From positions 1-9,449 of the forward strand of contig CAMYIQ010000079.1 of assembly GCA_947258465.1 (NCBI GenBank): DNA of 9,449 bases. The letters are read 5' to 3'. The notes beneath the pieces are model-generated. The model was not told the DNA's origin, made no database searches, and saw only the letters and a program-made list of their open reading frames with translations. Positions 1-5,859 of the stretch are shown one piece after another. This stretch comes from an uncultured Erythrobacter sp. Its GTDB lineage: Bacteria > Pseudomonadota > Alphaproteobacteria > Sphingomonadales > Sphingomonadaceae. Each line of letters starts with the position of its first letter. Position 1 is the first letter of the stretch. The position numbers and the translations under genes are program-made.

Positions 1-244
1 CATGGGGCCAGTGGACCGCGTATTGGGCTTCGGCTTCGGGGCTCTGAAGGGCGTGGTAATCGTGGTCATCGCTTTCTCGCTGCTCGTCCTGGGCTATGAC
101 GGGATCTGGGGCTATAAGGGGCGGCCGAACTGGATCACCACCGCGCGGAGTTATGAGCTGGTCGATGCAAGTTCGCGCGCACTGGTCGAGGCCCTCGCGG
201 AACGCCGGTCGCGCCTGCGCGAACAGGCCGCTGACGGGCAATAA
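1..244 (+). CDS. cvpA: CvpA family inner-membrane protein (3' end only)
   Basis: This is the C-terminal part of a CvpA (colicin V production) family membrane protein; its start lies before the window, and the ATG at position 2 is only an internal Met. The visible part begins with a family-like stretch (GPVDRVLGFGFGALKG). A strongly hydrophobic helix follows (about residues 17-33 of the fragment), then the typical cytoplasmic tail with RPNW, an AR-Y-L-D-SRALVE pattern and a charged end. The stop TAA (242-244) shares its last A with the ATG of the next gene, so the two are probably translationally coupled. The family is integral to the inner membrane and its molecular role is poorly defined; the name comes from colicin V secretion in E. 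coli. The family call is by recognition of the tail motifs, and the N-terminal membrane segments cannot be checked here. Confidence 0.85.
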   Translation, partial: MGPVDRVLGFGFGALKGVVIVVIAFSLLVLGYDGIWGYKGRPNWITTARSYELVDASSRALVEALAERRSRLREQAADGQ

Positions 245-678
245 TGGACACGCCGCGCGCGCCCGCGCTTTATTCGCCGCAGCTTCTGGCACTGGCCATC
301 GAACTGGCGGACTATCCCTTCGACAAGACCGCTGCGGCCACCGGGCGCGCGCGGTCGCGTAGCTGCGGCAGCGTGATCGAACTGTCCTCGTCCACGTCCG
401 AACGGCTCGGGAATATCGGATTGAAGGCGACAGCCTGCGCGGTAGGGCAGGCCTCGGCAGCGATCTTCGCCCGGGAAGCGCAGGGCATGGACAAGGCGGA
501 AGTCGGCACCATGCTTGGTGCCCTGGAAAGCTGGCTGGCGGGCACCGCCCCCAGTTCGATCCTGCTGCGGCTCGAATTGCTCGAGCCCGCGCGTCGGCAT
601 CACGGCCGACATGAAGCGATCCTCCTGCCGTGGAGAGCCGCGCTGGACGCGCTTTCCAGGCCCGCTGGCGTGCGCTAG
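244..678 (+). CDS. NifU/IscU-like iron-sulfur cluster assembly scaffold protein
   Basis: A 144-residue protein of the NifU N-terminal (IscU-like) fold, about the size of an IscU. Two of the three scaffold cysteines are recognisable: Cys41 in SRSCGS and Cys65 in ACAVGQAS, the latter matching the IscU second-Cys loop. At the third position, where IscU has a His-Cys pair before the C-terminal helix, this protein has His123-Glu124 (GRHEAILLPW). Sphingomonad relatives, as I recall them, also lack a Cys there, so this looks like a family trait and not a fresh mutation. IscU-type proteins hold nascent Fe-S clusters in the cytosol; with two Cys this one may be a carrier, a regulator or a degenerate scaffold. 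The ATG overlaps the cvpA stop (TAATG), which fixes the start and indicates co-translation. The stop TAG lies inside the palindrome at 675-692. Confidence 0.8.
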   Translation: MDTPRAPALYSPQLLALAIELADYPFDKTAAATGRARSRSCGSVIELSSSTSERLGNIGLKATACAVGQASAAIFAREAQGMDKAEVGTMLGALESWLAGTAPSSILLRLELLEPARRHHGRHEAILLPWRAALDALSRPAGVR

Positions 679-692
679 ACCAGCTTGTCTAG
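675..692. promoter_or_regulatory. Palindrome, possible TetR-type operator upstream of the transporter
   Basis: The sequence CTAGACCAGCTTGTCTAG is palindromic at 8 of 9 base pairs: CTAGAC and GTCTAG arms around a central C-AGCT-T, with only the C/T pair mismatched. It overlaps the stop codon of the scaffold gene and ends 31 nt before the transporter ATG. Its length, symmetry and TAGAC...GTCTA half-sites resemble operators bound by TetR-family repressors, which suggests local control of the transporter and alr. No cognate repressor gene is in the window. It is too short and lacks a U-tract, so a Rho-independent terminator is unlikely. Confidence 0.4.
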
Positions 693-707
693 AACATAAA
701 AATCGCG

Positions 708-715
708 AAGGAGGG
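708..715 (+). promoter_or_regulatory. Strong Shine-Dalgarno for the MHS transporter
   Basis: AAGGAGGG lies 8 nt before the ATG at 724. It is the strongest ribosome binding site in the window and decides the transporter start. It also suggests that the transporter is translated independently of the upstream pair. Confidence 0.75.
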
Positions 716-723
716 AGCGCGAA

Positions 724-2370
724 ATGGTCGAGGGTGCCGTCACGCCGCACAGGGAACCGACGGAAAAGGAGATCCGTCTCGTGATCGCCGCGAGCAGCGC
801 CGGCACGGTCTTCGAATGGTATGATTTCTTCATTTATGGAACTCTCGCCGGTCTGATCGGCGCGGCTTTTTTTCCCAGCGATAACGAGACGCTCGAGATC
901 TTGCTGGTCTGGGCCGGCTTCGCGGTCGGTTTCGGATTTCGTCCGCTCGGGGCCATCCTTTTCGGCTTTCTCGGCGACCGACTGGGCCGGAAATATACCT
1001 TCCTTGTCACGGTCACGCTGATGGGTATTGCGACGGCAGGCGTCGGCCTGATCCCGAGCGCCGCCAGCATCGGCTTGGCAGCGCCGATCATCGTCATCTG
1101 CCTGCGGATATTGCAGGGCCTGGCCCTGGGCGGCGAGTATGGCGGCGCGGCGATCTATGTTGCCGAACATGCCCCGCCCGAAAAGCGCGGCTTCTACACG
1201 AGCTTCATTCAGGCCAGCGTGGTCGGCGTTTTTGTCCTGTCGATCATGGTGGTGATCGCCTGCCGCGCCCTGATCCCGGCCGACGATTTCGCGGCATGGG
1301 GCTGGCGCATACCGTTCCTGCTGTCGATCGTGCTGCTGTTCATCTCGCTCTGGATGCGGCTGAAATTGTCGGAAAGCCCCGTATTCCAGGCGATGAAGGC
1401 TGCTGGCGAAACCAGCGCCAATCCGTTCAAGGAAAGCCTGACCTATCCCGGCAATCCCAAGCGAATATTCGTCGCGCTGTTCGGCATTACCGGTATCCTG
1501 ACGACGATCTGGTACACAGCCTTCTTCTCGGGCCTGTCGTTCCTGCGCGGGCCGATGCGCGTCGACGAAAGCGTGGTGGAATGGATGCTGCTGATCGCGG
1601 GCACGATTTCGATGAGCTTTTACGTCGTGGTCGGCAAATGGTCCGACAGGGTGGGGCGCAAGAAACCGATCATCATTGGCGCAATCGCTTCGCTGGTTCT
1701 GCTGTTTCCCGTGTTCTGGGCCATCGGTTCGCTGGCAAATCCGGGGCTGGAGCGCAGCGCGCGCGCTGCCCCGGTGACGATCAGCGGGCCAGCATGCGAA
1801 TACGATCCTTTCGCCGAGGTTCAGGCCAGTCCGTGCGGCCGCGCGCTTCAAGATCTTACCGCACTCGGTATTCCTTATACCATCGATGACGCGGCGGAAG
1901 CCCAGCTTGCGATCGGAAGCAGGACCTATAGCTACGAAGACCTGCCCGACGCTACACGCCGGGCGAGCATTCAGTCATGGCTCGAAACCAATGGCTATGA
2001 CTTCGCGCGCCAGACACCGCCGTTCGCAAGTCTGGTCGGGATCGTCGCCCTCTTGCTGTTGCTCGGTGTGTTGTCGGCGCTGACCTACGGCTCTGTCGCG
2101 GCTCTGCTGTCGGAGATGTTTCCCGCGAAAATCCGGTATAGCTCGATGTCGATCCCCTACCATATCGGTGCTGGCTATCTCGGCGGCTTCCTGCCGCTGA
2201 TCGCCGGCTATATCGTGGCGATGACCGGCAATGCTTATGCAGGCCTATGGTACACGATAGCGGTGGTCGGCTTCGGCGTGATCGTCGCCTGGTGGGGTCT
2301 GCCGGATGGGCCACCGCGCGATTTCGAGGATAGCGGGCAGGACCCGCCTGCCTCCCCAGTTCTTCCGTGA
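724..2370 (+). CDS. MFS transporter, metabolite:H+ symporter (MHS) family
   Basis: A 548-residue inner-membrane major facilitator of the MHS type (relatives include ProP, KgtP and ShiA). Evidence includes the family hallmark FEWYDFFIYG at residues 30-39 in the first helix. The MFS motif A appears at the loop between helices 2 and 3 (GDRLGRK, 84-90) and again in the second half at SDRVGRKK (307-314). A GGEYGGAAIYVAEHAP-type segment follows helix 4. The protein is longer than the usual 430-500 residues because of a roughly 95-residue hydrophilic loop (about 340-434) between helices 9 and 10, predicted to face the periplasm, with Cys358 and Cys371 that could form a disulfide. The start is set by the good Shine-Dalgarno at 708-715. 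Alr follows after 7 nt. Substrate is unknown: MHS members carry carboxylates, betaines and amino acids by proton symport. Linkage to alr makes an amino acid possible, but that is inference. Confidence 0.9.
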   Translation: MVEGAVTPHREPTEKEIRLVIAASSAGTVFEWYDFFIYGTLAGLIGAAFFPSDNETLEILLVWAGFAVGFGFRPLGAILFGFLGDRLGRKYTFLVTVTLMGIATAGVGLIPSAASIGLAAPIIVICLRILQGLALGGEYGGAAIYVAEHAPPEKRGFYTSFIQASVVGVFVLSIMVVIACRALIPADDFAAWGWRIPFLLSIVLLFISLWMRLKLSESPVFQAMKAAGETSANPFKESLTYPGNPKRIFVALFGITGILTTIWYTAFFSGLSFLRGPMRVDESVVEWMLLIAGTISMSFYVVVGKWSDRVGRKKPIIIGAIASLVLLFPVFWAIGSLANPGLERSARAAPVTISGPACEYDPFAEVQASPCGRALQDLTALGIPYTIDDAAEAQLAIGSRTYSYEDLPDATRRASIQSWLETNGYDFARQTPPFASLVGIVALLLLLGVLSALTYGSVAALLSEMFPAKIRYSSMSIPYHIGAGYLGGFLPLIAGYIVAMTGNAYAGLWYTIAVVGFGVIVAWWGLPDGPPRDFEDSGQDPPASPVLP

Positions 2371-2377
2371 GACCCGC

Positions 2378-3412
2378 ATGACCGAACTCCCGCCGCCGAC
2401 CTTGCGGCTGCATATCGACGACGCTGCATTGGCGAGCAACTGGCGCAAGCTAGACGCAATGTCGAGAAACGCGCGCGCGGGCGCGGCGGTGAAGGCGGAT
2501 TGTTACGGCCTTGGGGTCGAGCGCTGCATACCTGTGCTGCGCGATGCGGGCTGCCGCGATTTCTTCGCCGCGCATTGGAGCGAGGCTCCCGACATTCTCG
2601 ACCATATTCCGGCGGAACAACTGGCGGTGCTTCACGGTCCGCTGACGTCGGACGATGTGGAGTTTGCCCGTGCGACCGGGGTTCGTCCGGTTATCGACAG
2701 CCTGCGACAGGCCAAGCTCTGGACCGAAGGTGGGGGCGGCCCCTGCCACCTGATGATCGACACAGGTATCAACCGTCTCGGCATTTCGCCCGGCGAAGCG
2801 AGCGCCCCCGCCATCCAGGCGCTCGATGTCGAAGTGTTGATGAGCCACCTTGCCTGCGCCGACGAAGATAGCGCCATGAATGCGCGCCAACTGGCGGCAT
2901 TCCGCGCTTGCCTTCCGCAGGTATCGCACAAGGAGGCGAGCCTTGCGAACAGCGCGGGGATCGCGTTGGGCACCGAGTATGGGTTCGATCTGACGCGGCC
3001 CGGTCTCTCGCTCTATGGCGGCGTTCCGAGAGACGAGCTTGCCGATGACATAAGGCAGGTGGTCAGCCCGCAGGCCGCCTTGATCCAGGTCCGCGAAATC
3101 GATGTCGGGGCGACCGTCGGCTACAATGCCACTTTCACCGCACGGCGCAGGATGACGATCGGGGTCGTCTCGCTCGGTTATGCCGATGGCATCCTGCGCA
3201 GTTGGGCAGGGGCGCATTTTACGCAAGGAGACAGGCGTCTGCCGATCCTGGGCAAAGTGTCCATGGACATGATCGTGCTCGATCTGTCGCAGGCGTCCGA
3301 CTTGGGCGAAGGCGACTGGGTGGAGCTGCCTTACCATTTGCCCGATGCTGCGCGGCAAACCACTCTATCGCAATACGAATTGCTCACCGTACTAGGCAAT
3401 CGCTTCGGTTGA
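2378..3412 (+). CDS. alr: Alanine racemase, PLP-dependent
   Basis: A 344-residue fold-type III PLP enzyme that interconverts L- and D-alanine in the cytosol, supplying D-Ala for peptidoglycan. The PLP lysine is Lys39 in AVKADCYGLG. The catalytic-base tyrosine of the C-terminal domain is Tyr249 in VGYNATF. Tyr268 lies in the SLGYADG motif, and the active-site loop KVSMDM contains Met296. The N-terminal barrel (about 10-225) is followed by the beta-domain (about 230-344), so the gene looks intact. I chose ATG 2378 because the alternative ATG at 2306 would overlap the transporter by 65 nt and add a non-family N-terminus. The Shine-Dalgarno before 2378 is weak (GTGAG, overlapping the transporter stop), so expression may depend on coupling to the upstream gene. 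It is somewhat shorter than typical Alr (about 360-380 residues). No second racemase copy is visible here to say whether this is the biosynthetic or a catabolic (DadX-like) one. Confidence 0.92.
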   Translation: MTELPPPTLRLHIDDAALASNWRKLDAMSRNARAGAAVKADCYGLGVERCIPVLRDAGCRDFFAAHWSEAPDILDHIPAEQLAVLHGPLTSDDVEFARATGVRPVIDSLRQAKLWTEGGGGPCHLMIDTGINRLGISPGEASAPAIQALDVEVLMSHLACADEDSAMNARQLAAFRACLPQVSHKEASLANSAGIALGTEYGFDLTRPGLSLYGGVPRDELADDIRQVVSPQAALIQVREIDVGATVGYNATFTARRRMTIGVVSLGYADGILRSWAGAHFTQGDRRLPILGKVSMDMIVLDLSQASDLGEGDWVELPYHLPDAARQTTLSQYELLTVLGNRFG

Positions 3413-3426
3413 CCCTTACGTCATAT

Positions 3427-3470
3427 TGCGCCGCGGTTTGTGCACATGCTAAGCCTCTTGCAATGCACAA
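3427..3470. promoter_or_regulatory. TGC-rich inverted repeat before phaR, possible PhaR operator
   Basis: The 75-nt gap between alr and phaR contains a 7-bp inverted repeat, TTGTGCA (3438-3444) and TGCACAA (3464-3470). There are five TGC triplets on the top strand between 3427 and 3466. PhaR proteins are known to bind TGC-rich DNA and repress their own and phasin promoters, so this is a sensible autoregulatory site. Promoter boxes are not clear: weak candidates such as TTGCGC (3426-3431) with TGCTAA (3447-3452) have a short 15-nt spacer. Confidence 0.4.
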
Positions 3471-3487
3471 TTGGGGAGCATGCGCAT

Positions 3488-4042
3488 ATGGCAAAGCGGA
3501 CCGCCGAGGGCGAACCGATCATCATCAAGAAATACGCCAACCGGCGGCTCTACAATACCGACACCAGCAGCTACATCACGTTGGACGATCTGGCCAAGAT
3601 GGTTCGCGAGAATGTCGATTTCCACGTGCTCGACGCAAAGTCCGGCGACGACATCACGCATACGATCCTGACTCAGATCATCGTCGAGGAAGAAAGCCAC
3701 GGCACACAAATGCTGCCCGTCAGTTTTCTGCGCGATCTCATCTCGATGTATGGCAATTCGATGCAGACAATGATGCCGAGCTATCTCGAAGCGAGTATGG
3801 CGAATCTGCGCAAGAACCGCGAACAATTGCAGGCGGCCTTCGCCAAGGGAATCGAAAGCAACCCGCTGGCCAAAATGGCCGAGGCGAATTTCAAGATGAT
3901 GCAGAACGCGGCCGAGGCATTCATTCCCGGAACGCGGAAATCTTCTCCGCCGGGAAAACCCGCCGATCAGGCGGACGAACTTGCCCAGATGCGCAAGCAA
4001 AAGGCCGAAATGCAGAAGAAGCTCGACGAGATCAGCAAGTAG
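3488..4042 (+). CDS. phaR: Polyhydroxyalkanoate synthesis repressor PhaR
   Basis: A 184-residue regulator that senses polyhydroxyalkanoate granules and represses phasin and related genes by binding DNA when free polymer surface is absent. The N-terminal DNA-binding domain is diagnostic: IIIKKYANRRLYNTDTSSYI at about residues 11-30, then TLDDLAKMV. The PHB-accumulation domain follows (DITHTILTQIIVEEE, then LPVSFLRDLISMYG) to about residue 100. The last 25 residues, rich in Lys, Glu and Met, look like a coiled coil. I chose ATG 3488 because GGGGA at 3473-3477 is a suitably placed Shine-Dalgarno and MAKRT fits the family N-terminus; an upstream ATG at 3440 would add 16 unrelated residues. It implies the organism makes PHA, but no phaC, phaB or phasin gene is in this window. 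Confidence 0.93.
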   Translation: MAKRTAEGEPIIIKKYANRRLYNTDTSSYITLDDLAKMVRENVDFHVLDAKSGDDITHTILTQIIVEEESHGTQMLPVSFLRDLISMYGNSMQTMMPSYLEASMANLRKNREQLQAAFAKGIESNPLAKMAEANFKMMQNAAEAFIPGTRKSSPPGKPADQADELAQMRKQKAEMQKKLDEISK

Positions 4043-4069
4043 GCTTCCGACCCAAAAATCTCACAAATC

Positions 4070-4160
4070 GGTTCGCCCTGAGCTTGTCGAAGGCCGGTCC
4101 TTCACTTTAAGGGCGGCGCCAGAAGTAAGCACGGTGCTTCGACAGGCTCAGCACGCACGG
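4070..4160. repeat. Sphingomonad-type intergenic inverted repeat (CTTCGACAGGCTCAG family)
   Basis: Arms CTGAGCTTGTCGAAG (4078-4092) and CTTCGACAGGCTCAG (4137-4151) are inverted with one mismatch and a 44-nt spacer. Flanking bases extend partial similarity to about 4070 and 4160, and the spacer has weak inner pairing. I recognise this motif as a widespread dispersed repeat in sphingomonad genomes. It fills most of the 162-nt phaR-proS gap. No transposase is present, so it would be REP/MITE-like and mobilised in trans, if at all. Confidence 0.75.
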
Positions 4161-4204
4161 TGATGGGCAGATCGCTTGCGCTGAGAACGAGGCTCGATCA
4201 TTAG

Positions 4205-5746
4205 ATGTCCAACATCCGCCATGCCTTAACCACACGCCGCGAAGACGATTTCGCGGCCTGGTACCAGGAAGTCATCAGCGCTGCCGAAATGGCCGAGGAA
4301 TCGGGCGTGCGTGGCTGCATGGTCATCCGTCCATGGGGCTACGGCATCTGGGAGCGCATGCAGCGCTTGCTCGACGACCGGATCAAGGCGACGGGCCATT
4401 CGAACGCCTATTTCCCGATCTTCATCCCGCTTTCCAATTTCGAGCGCGAGGCCGAGCATGTCGAAGGCTTCGCCAAGGAAATGGCCGTAGTCACGCATCA
4501 TCGCCTGATCGCTGGCAAGGATGGCGGCTTGATTCCCGATCCCGAAGCGAAGCTGGAAGAGCCGCTGGTCGTCCGCCCGACGTCGGAAACCATCATCGGC
4601 GATGCCATGGCGCGCTGGGTCCAGAGCTGGCGCGATCTGCCCTTGAAGCTCAACCAGTGGGCCAACGTCGTGCGCTGGGAAATGCGCACGCGCATGTTCC
4701 TGCGCACCAGCGAGTTTCTCTGGCAGGAAGGCCACACCGCCCATGCCGACGAGGCCGAGGCGAAGGAGCACACGCTCACCATGCTTGAGGTCTACCGCGC
4801 CTTTGCGGACGAGGATCTCGCGCTGGCCGTGATCCCCGGCGAGAAGCCCGAGAACGAGCGCTTCCCAGGCGCGGTCGAGACTTGGTCGATCGAAGCCATG
4901 ATGCAGGACGGAAAGGCCCTTCAGGCCGGCACCAGCCACTATCTCGGGACCAACTTCGCACAAGCGAGCGGGATCAAATTTCAGAACCGCGAAGGCAGCG
5001 AAAGCCTTGCCCATACGACGAGCTGGGGCGTTTCCACCCGGATGGTCGGCGGTGTCATCATGACCCATGGCGACGATGATGGGCTGCGCTTGCCCCCAAG
5101 GATCGCGCCGCAGCAGGTCGTCATCCTGCCCATGCTGCGCGACAAGCCCGAGGACGAAGCGCTGATCGACTATTGCGAGGCGCTCCGCGCGACGCTGGCG
5201 AGCCAGAGTGTGCTCGGCGATCCGCTGCGCGTGCTGCTCGACACACGGCCCGGCAAGGCAGCGCAGAAGCGCTGGGACTATGTGCGCAAGGGTGCTCCCG
5301 TGATCGTCGAGGTCGGCGGCCGCGATATGGAGAATGGCGTCGTCAGCCTGCTGCGCCGCGATCGGCTATGGAACGCGGAAACCGGCAAACCCGCCTTCCA
5401 GAACCCGACCCGCGAGGTGGCCGGGCAGACGATCCCCGATATCCTTGCCGACATGCAGGCCGCGCTGCTGAGCGAAGCTGCCGAACGCCGCGATGCGAAC
5501 ATCACGCGCGGCGTCACCGATTTTGCCGAGGTCGAAAAGCACTTCGCGGCCTCGCGCTACCCCGGCTGGGTCGAGGTCCAGTGGTCTAAGCCCACCGGCG
5601 AAGCGCTGGACGAGGTCGTCGAGCGTCTCAAGGAACACAAGCTCACCATTCGCAACGTACCGATGGACACCGCACCGGTCGACGGCACTTGCATCTTCAC
5701 CGGCGATCCGGCGATCGAGCGCATCCTGCTGGCGAAGGCCTACTGA
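4205..5746 (+). CDS. proS: Prolyl-tRNA synthetase, archaeal/eukaryotic-like type
   Basis: A 513-residue class II aminoacyl-tRNA synthetase that charges tRNA-Pro with proline in the cytosol. Class II signatures are visible: the TSE triplet at 126-128 (RPTSETIIG), motif 2 from RWEM (157-160) through RTSEFLWQEGHTAHA, and motif 3 around HGDDDGLRLPPR (288-299). The anticodon-binding domain starts near QQVVILPM. The FLWQEGHTA motif, the C-terminal extension after the anticodon domain and the terminal Ala-Tyr identify the archaeal/eukaryotic-like form (type 3) and not the E. coli type, which has an editing insertion. The whole protein has only three Cys, and the C-terminal domain keeps just Cys496, so the four-Cys zinc site of this type seems lost. 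The start ATG 4205 has a modest CGAGG Shine-Dalgarno 12 nt upstream, and the N-terminus fits the family. The gene stands alone between two repeat elements. Confidence 0.95.
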   Translation: MSNIRHALTTRREDDFAAWYQEVISAAEMAEESGVRGCMVIRPWGYGIWERMQRLLDDRIKATGHSNAYFPIFIPLSNFEREAEHVEGFAKEMAVVTHHRLIAGKDGGLIPDPEAKLEEPLVVRPTSETIIGDAMARWVQSWRDLPLKLNQWANVVRWEMRTRMFLRTSEFLWQEGHTAHADEAEAKEHTLTMLEVYRAFADEDLALAVIPGEKPENERFPGAVETWSIEAMMQDGKALQAGTSHYLGTNFAQASGIKFQNREGSESLAHTTSWGVSTRMVGGVIMTHGDDDGLRLPPRIAPQQVVILPMLRDKPEDEALIDYCEALRATLASQSVLGDPLRVLLDTRPGKAAQKRWDYVRKGAPVIVEVGGRDMENGVVSLLRRDRLWNAETGKPAFQNPTREVAGQTIPDILADMQAALLSEAAERRDANITRGVTDFAEVEKHFAASRYPGWVEVQWSKPTGEALDEVVERLKEHKLTIRNVPMDTAPVDGTCIFTGDPAIERILLAKAY

Positions 5747-5752
5747 CACCAA

Positions 5753-5827
5753 CCGTTCGTATCGAGCGCGTAGTCGAGATACCGCTGCGCCGTGCCAGAG
5801 TGTCTCGACTTCGCTCGACACGAACGG
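5753..5827. repeat. Intergenic inverted repeat (CCGTTCGT / AGTCGAGA family)
   Basis: The left arm (5753-5782) begins CCGTTCGTATCGAGCG and contains AGTCGAGA. The right arm (5801-5827) is its near reverse complement, ending TCGACACGAACGG. The arms differ by one transition, a 2-nt length difference in the middle, and the inner end. This long imperfect hairpin starts 6 nt after the proS stop and ends 32 nt before the rnr start, so it sits in a transcribed or terminating region. It resembles a dispersed repeat known to me from sphingomonad genomes. It has no U-tract, so it is not a standard terminator. Confidence 0.7.
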
Positions 5828-5850
5828 AGAGGCTAGCGCAGTGAGGCGGA

Positions 5851-5858
5851 AGAGGTGA
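5851..5858 (+). promoter_or_regulatory. Shine-Dalgarno deciding the rnr start
   Basis: AGAGGTGA matches the anti-Shine-Dalgarno over seven consecutive bases (GAGGTGA), just before ATG 5860. The GAGG core is only 4 nt from the ATG, which is close. No comparable site precedes the alternative ATGs at 5881 and 5890, although GGCGGG lies close to the latter. Confidence 0.5.
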
Positions 5859-5859
5859 C

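Noticed and set aside
151..1851. A 566-codon open frame on the minus strand opposite the scaffold and transporter genes
   Set aside because: Its translation is rich in Arg, Gln, Asp and His with no recognisable domain, and it lies fully opposite two well-supported genes. Long antisense frames are common in GC-rich DNA.
2306..2380. Upstream ATG for alr at 2306
   Set aside because: It would overlap the transporter by 65 nt, and the extra 24 residues do not look like the Alr N-terminus.
2450..3358. A 302-codon minus-strand frame opposite alr
   Set aside because: No domain and low-complexity basic composition; alr has clear catalytic motifs in the other strand.
3202..4110. A 302-codon plus-strand frame spanning the alr end and phaR
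   Set aside because: It is out of frame with both genes and has shadow-like composition, with no ribosome binding site.
4176..4204. Promoter-like TTGCGC, 17 nt, CATTAG directly before proS
   Set aside because: Transcription would begin inside the proS coding sequence, past the best-supported start codon.
4043..4204. Possible small RNA or tRNA in the phaR-proS gap
   Set aside because: The hairpin potential is explained by the dispersed repeat. No tRNA cloverleaf features or promoter-terminator pair are visible.
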